Shown here: piece by piece, positions 26,994 to 35,799 of the stretch
Numbering within the stretch: position 1 is the first letter of the stretch
Layout of the letters: each line of letters starts with the position of its first letter
Assembly: GCA_948527295.1 (NCBI GenBank)
Contig: CAOSWK010000005.1
Coordinates: 13,899 to 77,898, forward strand
Direction of reading: 5' to 3'
DNA: 64,000 bases
Source: an uncultured Eubacteriales bacterium
Lineage (GTDB): Bacteria > Bacillota > Clostridia > Oscillospirales > Acutalibacteraceae
Translations under genes and position numbers: made by a program
The notes under the pieces: model-generated
Seen by the model: the letters and a program-made list of their open reading frames with translations, nothing else
The model's database searches: none
Told to the model about the DNA's origin: nothing

Positions 26994-29486
26994 TTATTCG
27001 CGATATTCCTCCATAATAAATGCCTCGAAAACATCGCCTTCCTTGATATCATTGAACTTATCGAGCCCGATGCCGCACTCGTACCCCTGCGCAACTTCCT
27101 TAACGTCGTCTTTAAACCTGCGCAAAGAGAGTAACTTATCTTCTGCCACAACGATTCCATCGCGGACAACGCGGATCTCAGCATTACGAGAAATTTTCCC
27201 GTCAACGACATAGCATCCAGCAATAGCGCCAACATTCGAAATCTTGTAAACCTGGCGGCATTCCGCGCGACCAAGCTGAACTTCCTTATACTTAGGTGCC
27301 AAAAGCCCACGCATAGCGGCGCTAATTTCATCGATGCAATCGTAAATAATCCGATATAGCCGCAAGTCCACACCGTTGCGCTCAGCATTTTCTGCAGCAA
27401 CAGGGTCGGGACGAACGTTAAACCCAACGATAATCGCATTAGAGGCGTTCGCCAGCATAACGTCGGACTCGCTAACAGCCCCAACCGCGCCATGAATCAC
27501 ATGAACACGGACCTCATCATTGCTAAGTTTTTCTAAAGATTGCGTAACAGCCTCAACCGAGCCCTGCACGTCGGCCTTTACAATCACTTTGAGCTCCTTA
27601 ATTTCGCCCATTTTCATCTGTGCAAACAAGTTATCAAGCGTAACTTTAGTCTGCGCGCTAAATTGAGCCTCTTTCTGCTTGATTTTTCGCTCTTCAACCA
27701 GCTCTCGAGCCAACCGTTCGTCAGAAACGGCGTTAAAAGTGTCCCCACCAGCCGGCACAGAGTCAAGCCCAGTGATCTCAACAGGCACAGAAGGACCTGC
27801 CACTTTCACTCGCTCGCCACGCTCGTTTAACATAGCGCGAACTTTGCCAACCGCCGTCCCAGCAACGATTACATCGCCAACGTGCAAAGTTCCATTCTGA
27901 ACAAGCACGGTAGCAATGGGCCCGCGGCCTTTGTCAAGCCTGGCTTCAATGATGGTTCCTTTAGCGGAGCGGTCTGGATTAGCTTTGAGCTCCTTCATGT
28001 CGGCAATAAGCATGACCATCTCAAGCAAATCATCGATTCCTTCGCGCTTTTTAGCAGAAATAGGTATACAAGGCGTGTCGCCGCCCCATTCTTCGGGGAT
28101 AACCCCGTGCTCGGTGAGTTGCTGCTTGATGTTTTCCGGGTTCGCGCCGGGCTTATCCATCTTATTGATCGCCACAATTATAGAAACTTCGGCCGCCTTT
28201 GCGTGGTTAATCGCCTCAACGGTCTGCGGCATGATGCCGTCATCGGCCGCCACAACTAAAATTGCGATGTCAGTAATCTGAGCGCCCCTAGCACGCATGG
28301 TAGTAAAGGCCTCATGCCCCGGTGTATCGAGAAATGTGATGTCTCCCTTATTTATTTTCACGCGATAAGCGCCAATATGCTGGGTGATTCCGCCAGCCTC
28401 AGTAGAGATAACGTCCGAATGGCGGATTGCGTCCAAAAGAGAAGTCTTGCCGTGGTCAACGTGGCCCATAACAACCACAACCGGAGCCCGCGGAACAAGG
28501 TTCTCATCGGAGTCTTCGCTGTCGTCAATGATGCGCTCTTCGATGGTAACAACGATTTCCTTCTCAATCTTAGCATGAAACTCCATTGCAACAAGGCTGG
28601 CCGTGTCAAAGTCGATAACATCGTTTATAGATGCCATAATCCCCATCATCATGAGCTTTTTGATAACCTCGGCCGCCGTAGCCTTCAGCCGACTGGCAAG
28701 TTCGCCAACAGTAATACTTTCCGGAATCAAAACGGTAATCGGCCGATTTTTACGCTCAAGCGCAATCCGACGCAGCCTCTCAGCCTCGGTTTCTTTCCGA
28801 GAATTCCTCGGCTTGCCTCTTTGTTGCGACTTCTGCGTAATCTTCTGCTTCCGCACAGTATTGTCAATCTTCATTTTCTCCGAAGCAAGGCGGTCGTACT
28901 TCTCGTTATACTTTTCAATATCAACATGTGCCGCGCGAGTGTCGATAATCCTGCCCGCGGGCTTATTTTTTGAATTCGTTCCCGCGCCATTGTTGCCGTT
29001 AGACCTTTTAACAGGATGCAAACTTGAAGATTTAGTAATAGGAGAGGCCCCTTTCCTGCTGCCAATATCAGCCCTCTTAGGTGCACCTTTCTGCAGAGGC
29101 TTATTAGTTTCCTTCATCACTTTGCCAGGCGAGTCTTTACCAATATCGCTAGACTTCTTCGTAGGAGGTGTCGCCGCAGTTTTGGTCTCTTTTGATTCTG
29201 TTGCTTCTACTGCAGGCTTAGCTTCCTCTGCGGTTGCTTCTTCCTTTTTCTTCTTGCGCTTATTGTCAGCCGTCTTGATGTCCAGCTTGCCCGATAAGTA
29301 CTCATCCAAGCTCTCAACTTGCTTGGCCCGCGAAAAATGCTCAAACACAACATTAAGCTCATCCTCATTAAGAGCCGTCATGTGCTTTTTTTCGGCCCCC
29401 GTAGCGGCCTTGATAATCTCAATAACTTCCTTGCTCGGAACGTTAAAATCCTTCGCAACCTCATGAACTCTATATTTTATTATCAT
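26994..29486 (-). CDS. infB: Translation initiation factor IF-2
   Basis: 830 residues. IF2_N domain at 1-50 (YRVHEVAKDFNVPSKEVIEI), a Lys/Ala/Pro-rich disordered linker to about 215, a second N domain, then the GTPase: G1 GHVDHGKTS near residue 335, G3 DTPGHEAF, G4 NKMDKP. Domains II-IV follow, with the C-terminal fMet-tRNA-binding beta barrel (YECGIGLDKFNDIKEGD). It delivers initiator tRNA, whose gene lies at 42,281. The start ATG overlaps the ylxQ stop by 4 bp. Confidence 0.97.
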   Translation of the reverse strand: MIIKYRVHEVAKDFNVPSKEVIEIIKAATGAEKKHMTALNEDELNVVFEHFSRAKQVESLDEYLSGKLDIKTADNKRKKKKEEATAEEAKPAVEATESKETKTAATPPTKKSSDIGKDSPGKVMKETNKPLQKGAPKRADIGSRKGASPITKSSSLHPVKRSNGNNGAGTNSKNKPAGRIIDTRAAHVDIEKYNEKYDRLASEKMKIDNTVRKQKITQKSQQRGKPRNSRKETEAERLRRIALERKNRPITVLIPESITVGELASRLKATAAEVIKKLMMMGIMASINDVIDFDTASLVAMEFHAKIEKEIVVTIEERIIDDSEDSDENLVPRAPVVVVMGHVDHGKTSLLDAIRHSDVISTEAGGITQHIGAYRVKINKGDITFLDTPGHEAFTTMRARGAQITDIAILVVAADDGIMPQTVEAINHAKAAEVSIIVAINKMDKPGANPENIKQQLTEHGVIPEEWGGDTPCIPISAKKREGIDDLLEMVMLIADMKELKANPDRSAKGTIIEARLDKGRGPIATVLVQNGTLHVGDVIVAGTAVGKVRAMLNERGERVKVAGPSVPVEITGLDSVPAGGDTFNAVSDERLARELVEERKIKQKEAQFSAQTKVTLDNLFAQMKMGEIKELKVIVKADVQGSVEAVTQSLEKLSNDEVRVHVIHGAVGAVSESDVMLANASNAIIVGFNVRPDPVAAENAERNGVDLRLYRIIYDCIDEISAAMRGLLAPKYKEVQLGRAECRQVYKISNVGAIAGCYVVDGKISRNAEIRVVRDGIVVAEDKLLSLRRFKDDVKEVAQGYECGIGLDKFNDIKEGDVFEAFIMEEYRE

Positions 29487-29824
29487 ATATTGGCACCCTC
29501 CTGCACGTAAATGTTATCAGTATTCAAAAGAGATCGAATCTTCTTTGCAAACCCGGCGTTATTAACAGAAATCACCCCGCACGATTTTCCAACGCATTTG
29601 CCAATGTCATCCATAGATAAATCGGTCAAAATAATCAAATCTGTAGCCGCCCGAGCTAATTGGCTATATAATTTCTGCCTCGTATTTGCTGATAAATCCT
29701 GCGCAACCAAGATAAGACAAGATTTTCCAAGTGTAGCCGATTCAACACAAGCGTCAAACCCCAAAGCCAAGTTTCCAGACTTTTTGCAAAGCCCCAAAAC
29801 AGACAAAACCTCACTGTTGCTCAA
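29483..29824 (-). CDS. ylxQ: L7Ae/L30e-family RNA-binding protein (YlxQ-like)
   Basis: 113 residues from TTG 29824, chosen because GAGGAGGAG sits 7 bases upstream; a longer frame to 29860 lacks an SD. VLGLCKKSGNLALGFDACVESA and KSCLILVAQDLSANTRQKL match the L7Ae fold that binds kink-turns. The usual place is between ylxR and infB, and here it overlaps both (14 bp and 4 bp). Confidence 0.85.
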   Translation of the reverse strand: MSNSEVLSVLGLCKKSGNLALGFDACVESATLGKSCLILVAQDLSANTRQKLYSQLARAATDLIILTDLSMDDIGKCVGKSCGVISVNNAGFAKKIRSLLNTDNIYVQEGANI

Positions 29825-30095
29825 CCAAAATCTCCTCCTCAATCTGCAGGTAAACTTCATCCGGAACCTTACAAGAAAAAATCCTGTCTATCCGCCTAGA
29901 CTTGCGAACTCTCTTCAAACAATCAAGGTTTTTGCACAAATAAGCCCCTCTGCCAGCCGCCTTAAAAGTTTTGTCCACAAAAACATTGCAGCAGCCATCG
30001 TCACTCTTGGCCCGAACAATCCGCAAAAGCCCCGCCTTAGGTTTCATCTCGTTGCAGGCCATGCACATGCGCAGCGGAACATGTTTGTTTGGCAT
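29811..30095 (-). CDS. ylxR: YlxR-family protein (RnpM-type RNA-binding protein)
   Basis: 94 residues. LRMCMACNEMKPKAGLLRIVRA and AAGRGAYLCKNLDCLKRVRKSR match the YlxR fold (GRGAYxC signature). Family members bind RNase P RNA and modulate it in Bacillus. It follows nusA by 43 bp in the standard nusA-ylxR-ylxQ-infB order. Confidence 0.9.
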   Translation of the reverse strand: MPNKHVPLRMCMACNEMKPKAGLLRIVRAKSDDGCCNVFVDKTFKAAGRGAYLCKNLDCLKRVRKSRRIDRIFSCKVPDEVYLQIEEEILVEQQ

Positions 30096-30138
30096 AAATT
30101 AAACCTCTCTTTTAAACTAAATTAAAGACATAATCGCG

Positions 30139-31188
30139 CTAATTTACTTCATGTTCAGGCTTTATATCTATCTTAAAGCCCGTCAACTTAGCGGCCAACC
30201 TAGCGTTTTGCCCCTTGTTTCCAATAGCCAAAGAAAGCTGATTATTTGGCACAATAGCAGTGCAAGAATTTTCGACTTCCGGGTCAATATCAACATCCAA
30301 AACCTCCGCCGGAGCAAGCGCCGCAGCAATAAATTTAACCGAATCCTCGTCATACTCTATAATATCGATTTTTTCGCCGCCCAATTCCTCAACAATAGCA
30401 TTAACCCGGGCGCCTTTAGGGCCAATGCAAGCCCCAATAGCGTCCACGTTTTTGTCCTTACTCAAAACGGCAAGCTTAGTTCTGGCGCCAGCTTCGCGCG
30501 CAACCTGTTTTATCTCTACCGTTCCGTCGTAAATTTCGGGCACTTCTTTTTCAAACATCCGGCGAACCATGTCCGGGTGCGTGCGAGAAATAAACGCCCA
30601 GGGCCCCTTGTCGCCCTCTTTAACGTCCGCTATGTAGACCTTAATATGATCGCCCTCTTTAAGATCATCACTACTTAGCTGTTCGTTTTTAGGCAAAAAA
30701 GCCTCAGATTTCCCAATCTTCAAAGTTGCCGAACCCGAACGCGGGTCAACCTTTTCAACAATAGCCGTCACAAGTTCCTGACGTTTACTCTCAAACTCCT
30801 GCAACATAAGGCCACGCTCGCCATCGCGAATCCCCTGACGAATGATATTTCTAGCCGTCTGAGCCGCAATTCGGCCAAACTCCTTAGTGTCCAACTTAAT
30901 AGAAACCTGCTCGCCGATGTCTGTCCCGGGGTCAATGGCCCTAGCGTCGGCAAGAGAAATTTCTCGGCCAAAGTCAGAAACAGTCTCTACAACGGTTTTG
31001 CGCAAATAAACTTCAAACTTCCCCTTATCCTCGTCAATGTCGATCAAAACGTCGTCGTTACCATTGTAACTATTTTTGCATGCCGTCACAATAGCCTTTT
31101 TTATTTTATCAAGCATAAAGTCCGCCGAAATACCTCTTTCAATCTCAAGCAGCGAGAGCGCTTCAAATAATTCCTTATTATTTTTCAT
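30139..31188 (-). CDS. nusA: Transcription termination/antitermination protein NusA
   Basis: 349 residues, the short Firmicute type without acidic C-terminal repeats. N-terminal RNA polymerase-binding domain (FMLDKIKKAIVTACKNSY), S1 domain (about 130-200), then two KH domains with IGACIGPKGARVNAIVEELGGEKIDIIEYDED and LAIGNKGQNARLAAKLTGFKIDI. Works in pausing, termination and rRNA antitermination. Confidence 0.96.
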   Translation of the reverse strand: MKNNKELFEALSLLEIERGISADFMLDKIKKAIVTACKNSYNGNDDVLIDIDEDKGKFEVYLRKTVVETVSDFGREISLADARAIDPGTDIGEQVSIKLDTKEFGRIAAQTARNIIRQGIRDGERGLMLQEFESKRQELVTAIVEKVDPRSGSATLKIGKSEAFLPKNEQLSSDDLKEGDHIKVYIADVKEGDKGPWAFISRTHPDMVRRMFEKEVPEIYDGTVEIKQVAREAGARTKLAVLSKDKNVDAIGACIGPKGARVNAIVEELGGEKIDIIEYDEDSVKFIAAALAPAEVLDVDIDPEVENSCTAIVPNNQLSLAIGNKGQNARLAAKLTGFKIDIKPEHEVN

Positions 31189-31236
31189 TTTATAATTACC
31201 TCCAATTTAAATTTTAAAATTAATAATATGCTCGAT

Positions 31237-31743
31237 TTAATCGTCAAAGTCGTCGAGTTTAATAAACGCAATATTTTTTCTCAAAATGCAAATTTCTCTA
31301 GAAGAATCGCAAGAGTCATCACAACTGCCGCAACAAGAGACATTAATTTCGTCTTTATTAAAGGCGGCAAGAGTGCAATTTAACTTTTTAACGCCATCCT
31401 CAAGCGGCCGAATCAACCGCACAATAATTTTATGACCAACAAACTTTTCAAGATGCTCATCCCGCGTTAATTCTCGGTTAACACCAGGCGAGCAAACCTC
31501 CAAACAATAGTTTTGCACAATAGGGTCAAGTTCGTCAAGCGGTTTATCCACAGCGCGGCTCATTTTTTCGCAGTCGTCAATAGTTACTCCGCTGTCGCTA
31601 TCGATAAAAATTCTAAGATAATACTCGGGGCCCTCTTTTACAAATTTAACGTCCCAAAGCTCCAGCCCCAAACTTTTAGCAATAGGTTGAGCCAAGCTCC
31701 AAACAGCCGACACAACGTTATTGCCGTGAGTTTTTTTAATCAA
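31237..31743 (-). CDS. rimP: Ribosome maturation factor RimP
   Basis: First gene of the operon. 168 residues from TTG 31743, chosen because GAGGTG lies 9 bases upstream; the frame itself is open to 31788. LGLELWDVKFVKEGPEYYLRIFIDSDSGVTIDDCEKMSRAVD and YCLEVCSPGVNRELTRDEHL are family hallmarks. An unusual Cys-rich insertion (SCCGSCDDSC) occurs near the C-terminus; its meaning is unknown. Confidence 0.9.
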   Translation of the reverse strand: MIKKTHGNNVVSAVWSLAQPIAKSLGLELWDVKFVKEGPEYYLRIFIDSDSGVTIDDCEKMSRAVDKPLDELDPIVQNYCLEVCSPGVNRELTRDEHLEKFVGHKIIVRLIRPLEDGVKKLNCTLAAFNKDEINVSCCGSCDDSCDSSREICILRKNIAFIKLDDFDD

Positions 31744-31822
31744 AACGCAATTCACCTCAAATACAAACAAAAGAGCGGGCGACCCCACTCTTACAAAAGC
31801 AAACGAATAAAACTTTAAGTTA

Positions 31823-31851
31823 AGTATACCATAACATTATACTTATTTCAA
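31823..31851 (-). promoter_or_regulatory. Sigma-A promoter of the rimP-nusA-infB-truB operon
   Basis: Read on the minus strand: TTGAAA (31851-31846), 17-bp spacer, TATACT (31828-31823). It lies about 80 bp before rimP and no other promoter is visible within the operon. Confidence 0.8.
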
Positions 31852-32030
31852 GAGGAAAAATCAAATTTATTTTTTGGGCAATATTTTCGGCAAAAATCGC
31901 TAATTGGCGCGCTGCGCGTAGGGCGCGAAAGTGAATATATGTCACAGAAAAAAGTAACTATCTGTGTTTTTTTGTAAAATAAACTTGATTTATACTAGGT
32001 TTGGATCTTTAATTGTAAAAAGGTGACGAA

Positions 32031-32462
32031 ATGCTATCACAAAAACTAAAAAAACTACGAGAAAATAGTGGCTACACCCAACTCCAAATCGCAAACGCCC
32101 TTAGTATAGAGCGCTCTACTTACACTTATTACGAAACTGGCAAAACTACTCCAGACATTAATACCATTATAAAGCTTGCAAAAATCTTTAATGTCTCGTA
32201 TACCGACCTGTTTGAAACTGAAAAAAGCGAAGATAAAAAAACTTTAAAAGATTCGGGTGACGATCTTTATTGTTGCTACGATTCTAAACGGTTTAATCAT
32301 ATTTATGAGTTGTCTAAAAAAGAAAAAACTTTAATAAGCTTATATCGGGTACTCCCGGCCAAGGCTCAAGAGGATATCGTCAGCTCCTTAAAAAAAATTG
32401 TTGACGAGGGGTCTAAAAAGAAAAAGAAAGACAGCGGCAAAGAAAAAGAAAACAAAAAATAG
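32031..32462 (+). CDS. XRE-family helix-turn-helix regulator
   Basis: 143 residues. The N-terminal HTH_3 domain reads LKKLRENSGYTQLQIANALSIERSTYTYYETGKTTPDINTII; the second helix contacts DNA. A spacer and a Lys-rich tail (KKKKKDSGKEKENKK) follow. Targets are unknown. GTGACG before the ATG is a weak SD. It is divergent from the rimP operon across 179 bp and is followed by its own terminator. Confidence 0.85.
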   Translation: MLSQKLKKLRENSGYTQLQIANALSIERSTYTYYETGKTTPDINTIIKLAKIFNVSYTDLFETEKSEDKKTLKDSGDDLYCCYDSKRFNHIYELSKKEKTLISLYRVLPAKAQEDIVSSLKKIVDEGSKKKKKDSGKEKENKK

Positions 32463-32482
32463 GTTTTGCAAGTGCAAATTTG

Positions 32483-32512
32483 AGAGGCTTTTGAGGAAGC
32501 CTCTTTTGTTTT
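32483..32512 (+). terminator. Rho-independent terminator after the XRE gene
   Basis: AGAGGCTT (32483-32490) and AAGCCTCT (32497-32504) pair perfectly, loop of six, then TTTGTTTT. The next promoter begins two bases later. Confidence 0.85.
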
Positions 32513-32513
32513 G

Positions 32514-32542
32514 TTGACAACAGCGCGCTGCGGTGAGATAAT
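32514..32542 (+). promoter_or_regulatory. Sigma-A promoter for valS
   Basis: TTGACA (32514-32519), 17-bp spacer, GATAAT (32537-32542), directly downstream of the terminator. The leader before valS is about 50 nt, too short for a T-box. Confidence 0.8.
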
Positions 32543-32596
32543 ATTTAAAGTGAAGCGAAAATTGTGAGAAAAAATAAAAAGGAGTTGCAAAAGAAT

Positions 32597-35227
32597 TTGA
32601 GTAAAGAACTTTCGAAATCTTACGACCCCAAAGAGGTTGAAGACAAGATATACAAATTTTGGCAAGATGGCGGATATTTTGGCGCTAAAATCGAAGAAGA
32701 TAAGAAGCCGTATACTATTGTGATGCCGCCGCCAAATATAACGGGCCAGCTGCACATGGGTCACGCTCTGGACGAGACTCTGCAGGATATTTTGATTCGC
32801 TTTAAGAGAATGCAGGGCTATGCGGTTCTTTGGGTGCCGGGCAAGGACCACGCCTCGATTGCTACGGAGGCGAAGATTGTGGAGGCCATGCAGAAGGAAG
32901 GCATCAAGAAGGAGGACATTACCCGCGAGGACTTTTTGGAGCGTGCTTACGCGTGGAAAGAGAAATACGGCAATAAAATAAGCGAGCAGATAAAGAAAAT
33001 GGGGGCTTCTTGCGACTGGTCGCGCGAGCGCTTTACTATGGATGACGGCATGAAGGCCGCCGTTAACGAGGTTTTTGTGCGGCTGTACGAAAAGGGGCTT
33101 ATTTATCGGGGTGAGAAGATAATTAATTGGTGCCCGGGGTGCAAGACGTCCATTTCTGACGCCGAGGTCGAATTTGCCGAGCGCGATGGGAATTTTTATC
33201 ACTTAAACTACAAATTGTCCGACGAAACAGGCTATGTTGAGATCGCCACCACTAGGCCAGAGACGCTTTTGGGTGACACAGCCGTTGCAGTTAATCCGGA
33301 CGACGACAGATATAAGCACTTGATTGGGAAGACCGTCGTTTTGCCGCTTGTTGGGCGAGAAATCCCGATAATTGCGGACTCGTATGTGGATGTTGAATTT
33401 GGAACCGGCGTTGTTAAGATAACTCCGGCGCACGACCCAAACGACTTTGAAGTCGGCCTGCGCCATAACTTGCAGGTAATCAATGTTATGGACGAGAGCG
33501 CCGTCATAAACGAAAACGGCGGGGAGTATTGTGGTCTTAGCCGCTTTGAGGCGCGAAAAAAGATCGTGGAAGACTTAAAACAAGCCGGTGCGTTGGTGAA
33601 AATCAAGCCTATTAAGCATAATGTGGGCGCTTGCTACCGCTGCCACGAGGTTATTGAACCGCGGGTTTCCACTCAATGGTTTGTGAAGATGCAGCCGCTG
33701 GCGGGTCCTGCTATTGACTGCGTTAAAAATGGCGACACGCGGTTTGTTCCGGCCCGGTTTGACAAGATATATTTCAACTGGCTCAACAATATTAAGGATT
33801 GGTGCGTCTCGCGCCAGCTGTGGTGGGGGCACCGGATTCCGGCCTATTACTGTCGGGCTTGTGGCAATATGATGGTTTCTAGAACCGCCGTGAAAACTTG
33901 TGATAAATGCGGCTCTGGCGACGTTTATCAAGATAGCGATATTCTTGACACCTGGTTTTCTGCTGCTTTGTGGCCTTTTGCCGCGCTGGGATGGCCGAAT
34001 AAGACTGCAGAGTACGAATATTTTTACCCGACGGATACCTTGGTTACGGGCTATGATATCATCTTTTTCTGGGTTGTGCGGATGATTTTCTCTGCGCTTG
34101 AATACACAGGCGAGGCTCCGTTTAAAAATGTGCTGATTCACGGTTTGGCGCGGGATTCTCAAGGCCGAAAGATGTCAAAATCGCTTGGTAACGGCGTGGA
34201 TCCGCTTGAAATCATTGAAAACTACGGTGCTGACGCTTTGAGATTTTCTTTGGTGATTGGCAACAGCCCGGGCAACGACATGCGTTTTTCGGAGGAAAAA
34301 GTCAGTGCCAGTCGGAATTTTGCCAACAAGCTGTGGAACGCCGCCAGGTTTATTCACATGAATATTGACGGTTTTGAGGCCAAAAATGAGCTCCCAGGCG
34401 GGTTGAACCTGGAAGACAGCTGGATTTTGAGCTTGCTGAATTCTCTGACCCTTAGTGTGACGGAGAACCTGGAAAAGTTTGAGCTGGGAATAGCAGCCCA
34501 GAAAGTCTATGACTTTGTTTGGGACTACTTTTGCGACTGGTACATCGAGTTTGCGAAGATACGTATCCAGAAAGATGCCCCGTCGGCCGGGAACACTCGC
34601 TGTGTGCTGGTTTATGTTATGGACAAAATTTTAAAGCTGCTGCACCCGTTTATGCCCTTCGTTACGGAAGAAATCTGGCAAACGCTGCCTTGCGACGGTG
34701 AATCCATCATGATTTCGGATTATCCCAAATTTGCAGAAGAGCTTTGCGATGAGAAGTCTGAACGTGACATGCGCGCCATAATGGACGTGATAAAGGCTGT
34801 TCGTGCGCAAAGGGCTGAGATGAACGTGGTGCCCTCTAAAAAGACGAACTTGTTTATTGAGGCCAAGGATGTGGATTTGTTCAGGGAATGCGAGCTCTTC
34901 TTAAAAAAGATGGCCTATGCAAAGGAAGTTGAGATATCGGATAGTATCGAGATGGGCGAAGATGCGGTAACAATCGTGACGGCGGATGCCAAGATCTTTA
35001 TTTTGATGGACGAACTGGTAGATAGACAAGCCGAGGTGGCTAGGTTAAAGAAGGAGCTCGAAGCAACGCGAAGAAGGCTTGATCAAGACGCAGCTAAGCT
35101 GAATAATGAGGCGTTTTTAGCAAAAGCGCCGGCGGCCGTAATTGACGGCGTTAAAAAGAATGTTCAGGCGCTGCGCGAAAAGGTCGCCTCTTTAGAAAGC
35201 TCTATTGCCAAATTGAAATTGAGCTAG
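32597..35227 (+). CDS. valS: Valyl-tRNA synthetase
   Basis: Class I synthetase. HIGH motif as LHMGHALDE near residue 53, KMSKSLGNG near 525, editing domain (TTRPETLLGDTAVAV), anticodon-binding domain, and the C-terminal coiled coil (about 800-875, VARLKKELEATRRRLDQDAAKL) unique to ValS. The frame is open from GTG 32564, but homologues begin just before SYDPKEVEDKIYKFW. AAAAGGAG precedes TTG 32597, at a rather long 12-base spacing. 876 residues from that start. Confidence 0.95.
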   Translation: MSKELSKSYDPKEVEDKIYKFWQDGGYFGAKIEEDKKPYTIVMPPPNITGQLHMGHALDETLQDILIRFKRMQGYAVLWVPGKDHASIATEAKIVEAMQKEGIKKEDITREDFLERAYAWKEKYGNKISEQIKKMGASCDWSRERFTMDDGMKAAVNEVFVRLYEKGLIYRGEKIINWCPGCKTSISDAEVEFAERDGNFYHLNYKLSDETGYVEIATTRPETLLGDTAVAVNPDDDRYKHLIGKTVVLPLVGREIPIIADSYVDVEFGTGVVKITPAHDPNDFEVGLRHNLQVINVMDESAVINENGGEYCGLSRFEARKKIVEDLKQAGALVKIKPIKHNVGACYRCHEVIEPRVSTQWFVKMQPLAGPAIDCVKNGDTRFVPARFDKIYFNWLNNIKDWCVSRQLWWGHRIPAYYCRACGNMMVSRTAVKTCDKCGSGDVYQDSDILDTWFSAALWPFAALGWPNKTAEYEYFYPTDTLVTGYDIIFFWVVRMIFSALEYTGEAPFKNVLIHGLARDSQGRKMSKSLGNGVDPLEIIENYGADALRFSLVIGNSPGNDMRFSEEKVSASRNFANKLWNAARFIHMNIDGFEAKNELPGGLNLEDSWILSLLNSLTLSVTENLEKFELGIAAQKVYDFVWDYFCDWYIEFAKIRIQKDAPSAGNTRCVLVYVMDKILKLLHPFMPFVTEEIWQTLPCDGESIMISDYPKFAEELCDEKSERDMRAIMDVIKAVRAQRAEMNVVPSKKTNLFIEAKDVDLFRECELFLKKMAYAKEVEISDSIEMGEDAVTIVTADAKIFILMDELVDRQAEVARLKKELEATRRRLDQDAAKLNNEAFLAKAPAAVIDGVKKNVQALREKVASLESSIAKLKLS

Positions 35228-35263
35228 GCTGCGCCTACTGACTGTAAAAAAGGAGCTTTTGCT

Positions 35264-35677
35264 ATGAAGGTGCTTGGGGTGGACTTGGGCTTGGCTCGGA
35301 CGGGGATTGCTATATCGGACTGCAACCAGGTTTTGGCGTCGCCGTTTTGTGTCATTAAAGAGAAAGACAGCGAGGCTTTGGCTCAAAAGGTCGGCCAAAT
35401 CTGTGCGGATGAAGGCATTCAAAGGGTTGTTGTAGGCTTGCCTAAAAATATGGATGGCTCCGAGGGCGCAAGCGCTCAAAATGCAAGGACATTTGCTGAC
35501 ATGTTGAGTAAAATCACGAATCTGCCAATTTTTATGGTCGATGAGCGCGGCACGACTATCACCGCGACTAATTTTCTTAATGATGTCAATGTTCGCGGAA
35601 AAAAGAGAAAAAACGTTGTGGATGCCGTTGCGGCAACCGTTATCTTGCAAAATTATCTGGACTCTAGCGATAAATAA
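35264..35677 (+). CDS. ruvX: RuvX/YqgF-family nuclease (pre-16S rRNA processing)
   Basis: 137 residues, RNase H fold. Motif VLGVDLGLARTGIAISD carries the first catalytic Asp (Asp7), VVGLPKNMDGSEG the second strand, and MVDERGTT the conserved acidic residue. Known to process the 16S rRNA 5' end. SD AAAAGGAG. It follows valS by 36 bp. Confidence 0.92.
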   Translation: MKVLGVDLGLARTGIAISDCNQVLASPFCVIKEKDSEALAQKVGQICADEGIQRVVVGLPKNMDGSEGASAQNARTFADMLSKITNLPIFMVDERGTTITATNFLNDVNVRGKKRKNVVDAVAATVILQNYLDSSDK

Positions 35678-35719
35678 TTTTTGCGGGGCTCTAAATATAT
35701 TATCCATAATAATTTGTGC

Positions 35720-35748
35720 TTGATTTTTATTTTTAGATATTTTATAAT
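35720..35748 (+). promoter_or_regulatory. Sigma-A promoter for ispH-S1
   Basis: TTGATT (35720-35725), 17-bp spacer, TATAAT (35743-35748), 51 bp before the GTG start at 35800. Confidence 0.75.
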
Positions 35749-35799
35749 TATTATCGATTTTAGTTTTTTATTTTTTGTTGACGTTGGAGGTTTTGCTTT

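Noticed and set aside
28603..29466. 287-residue frame opposite the infB linker
   Set aside because: Ser/Leu/Phe-rich product caused by the Ala/Lys-rich IF-2 linker read backwards.
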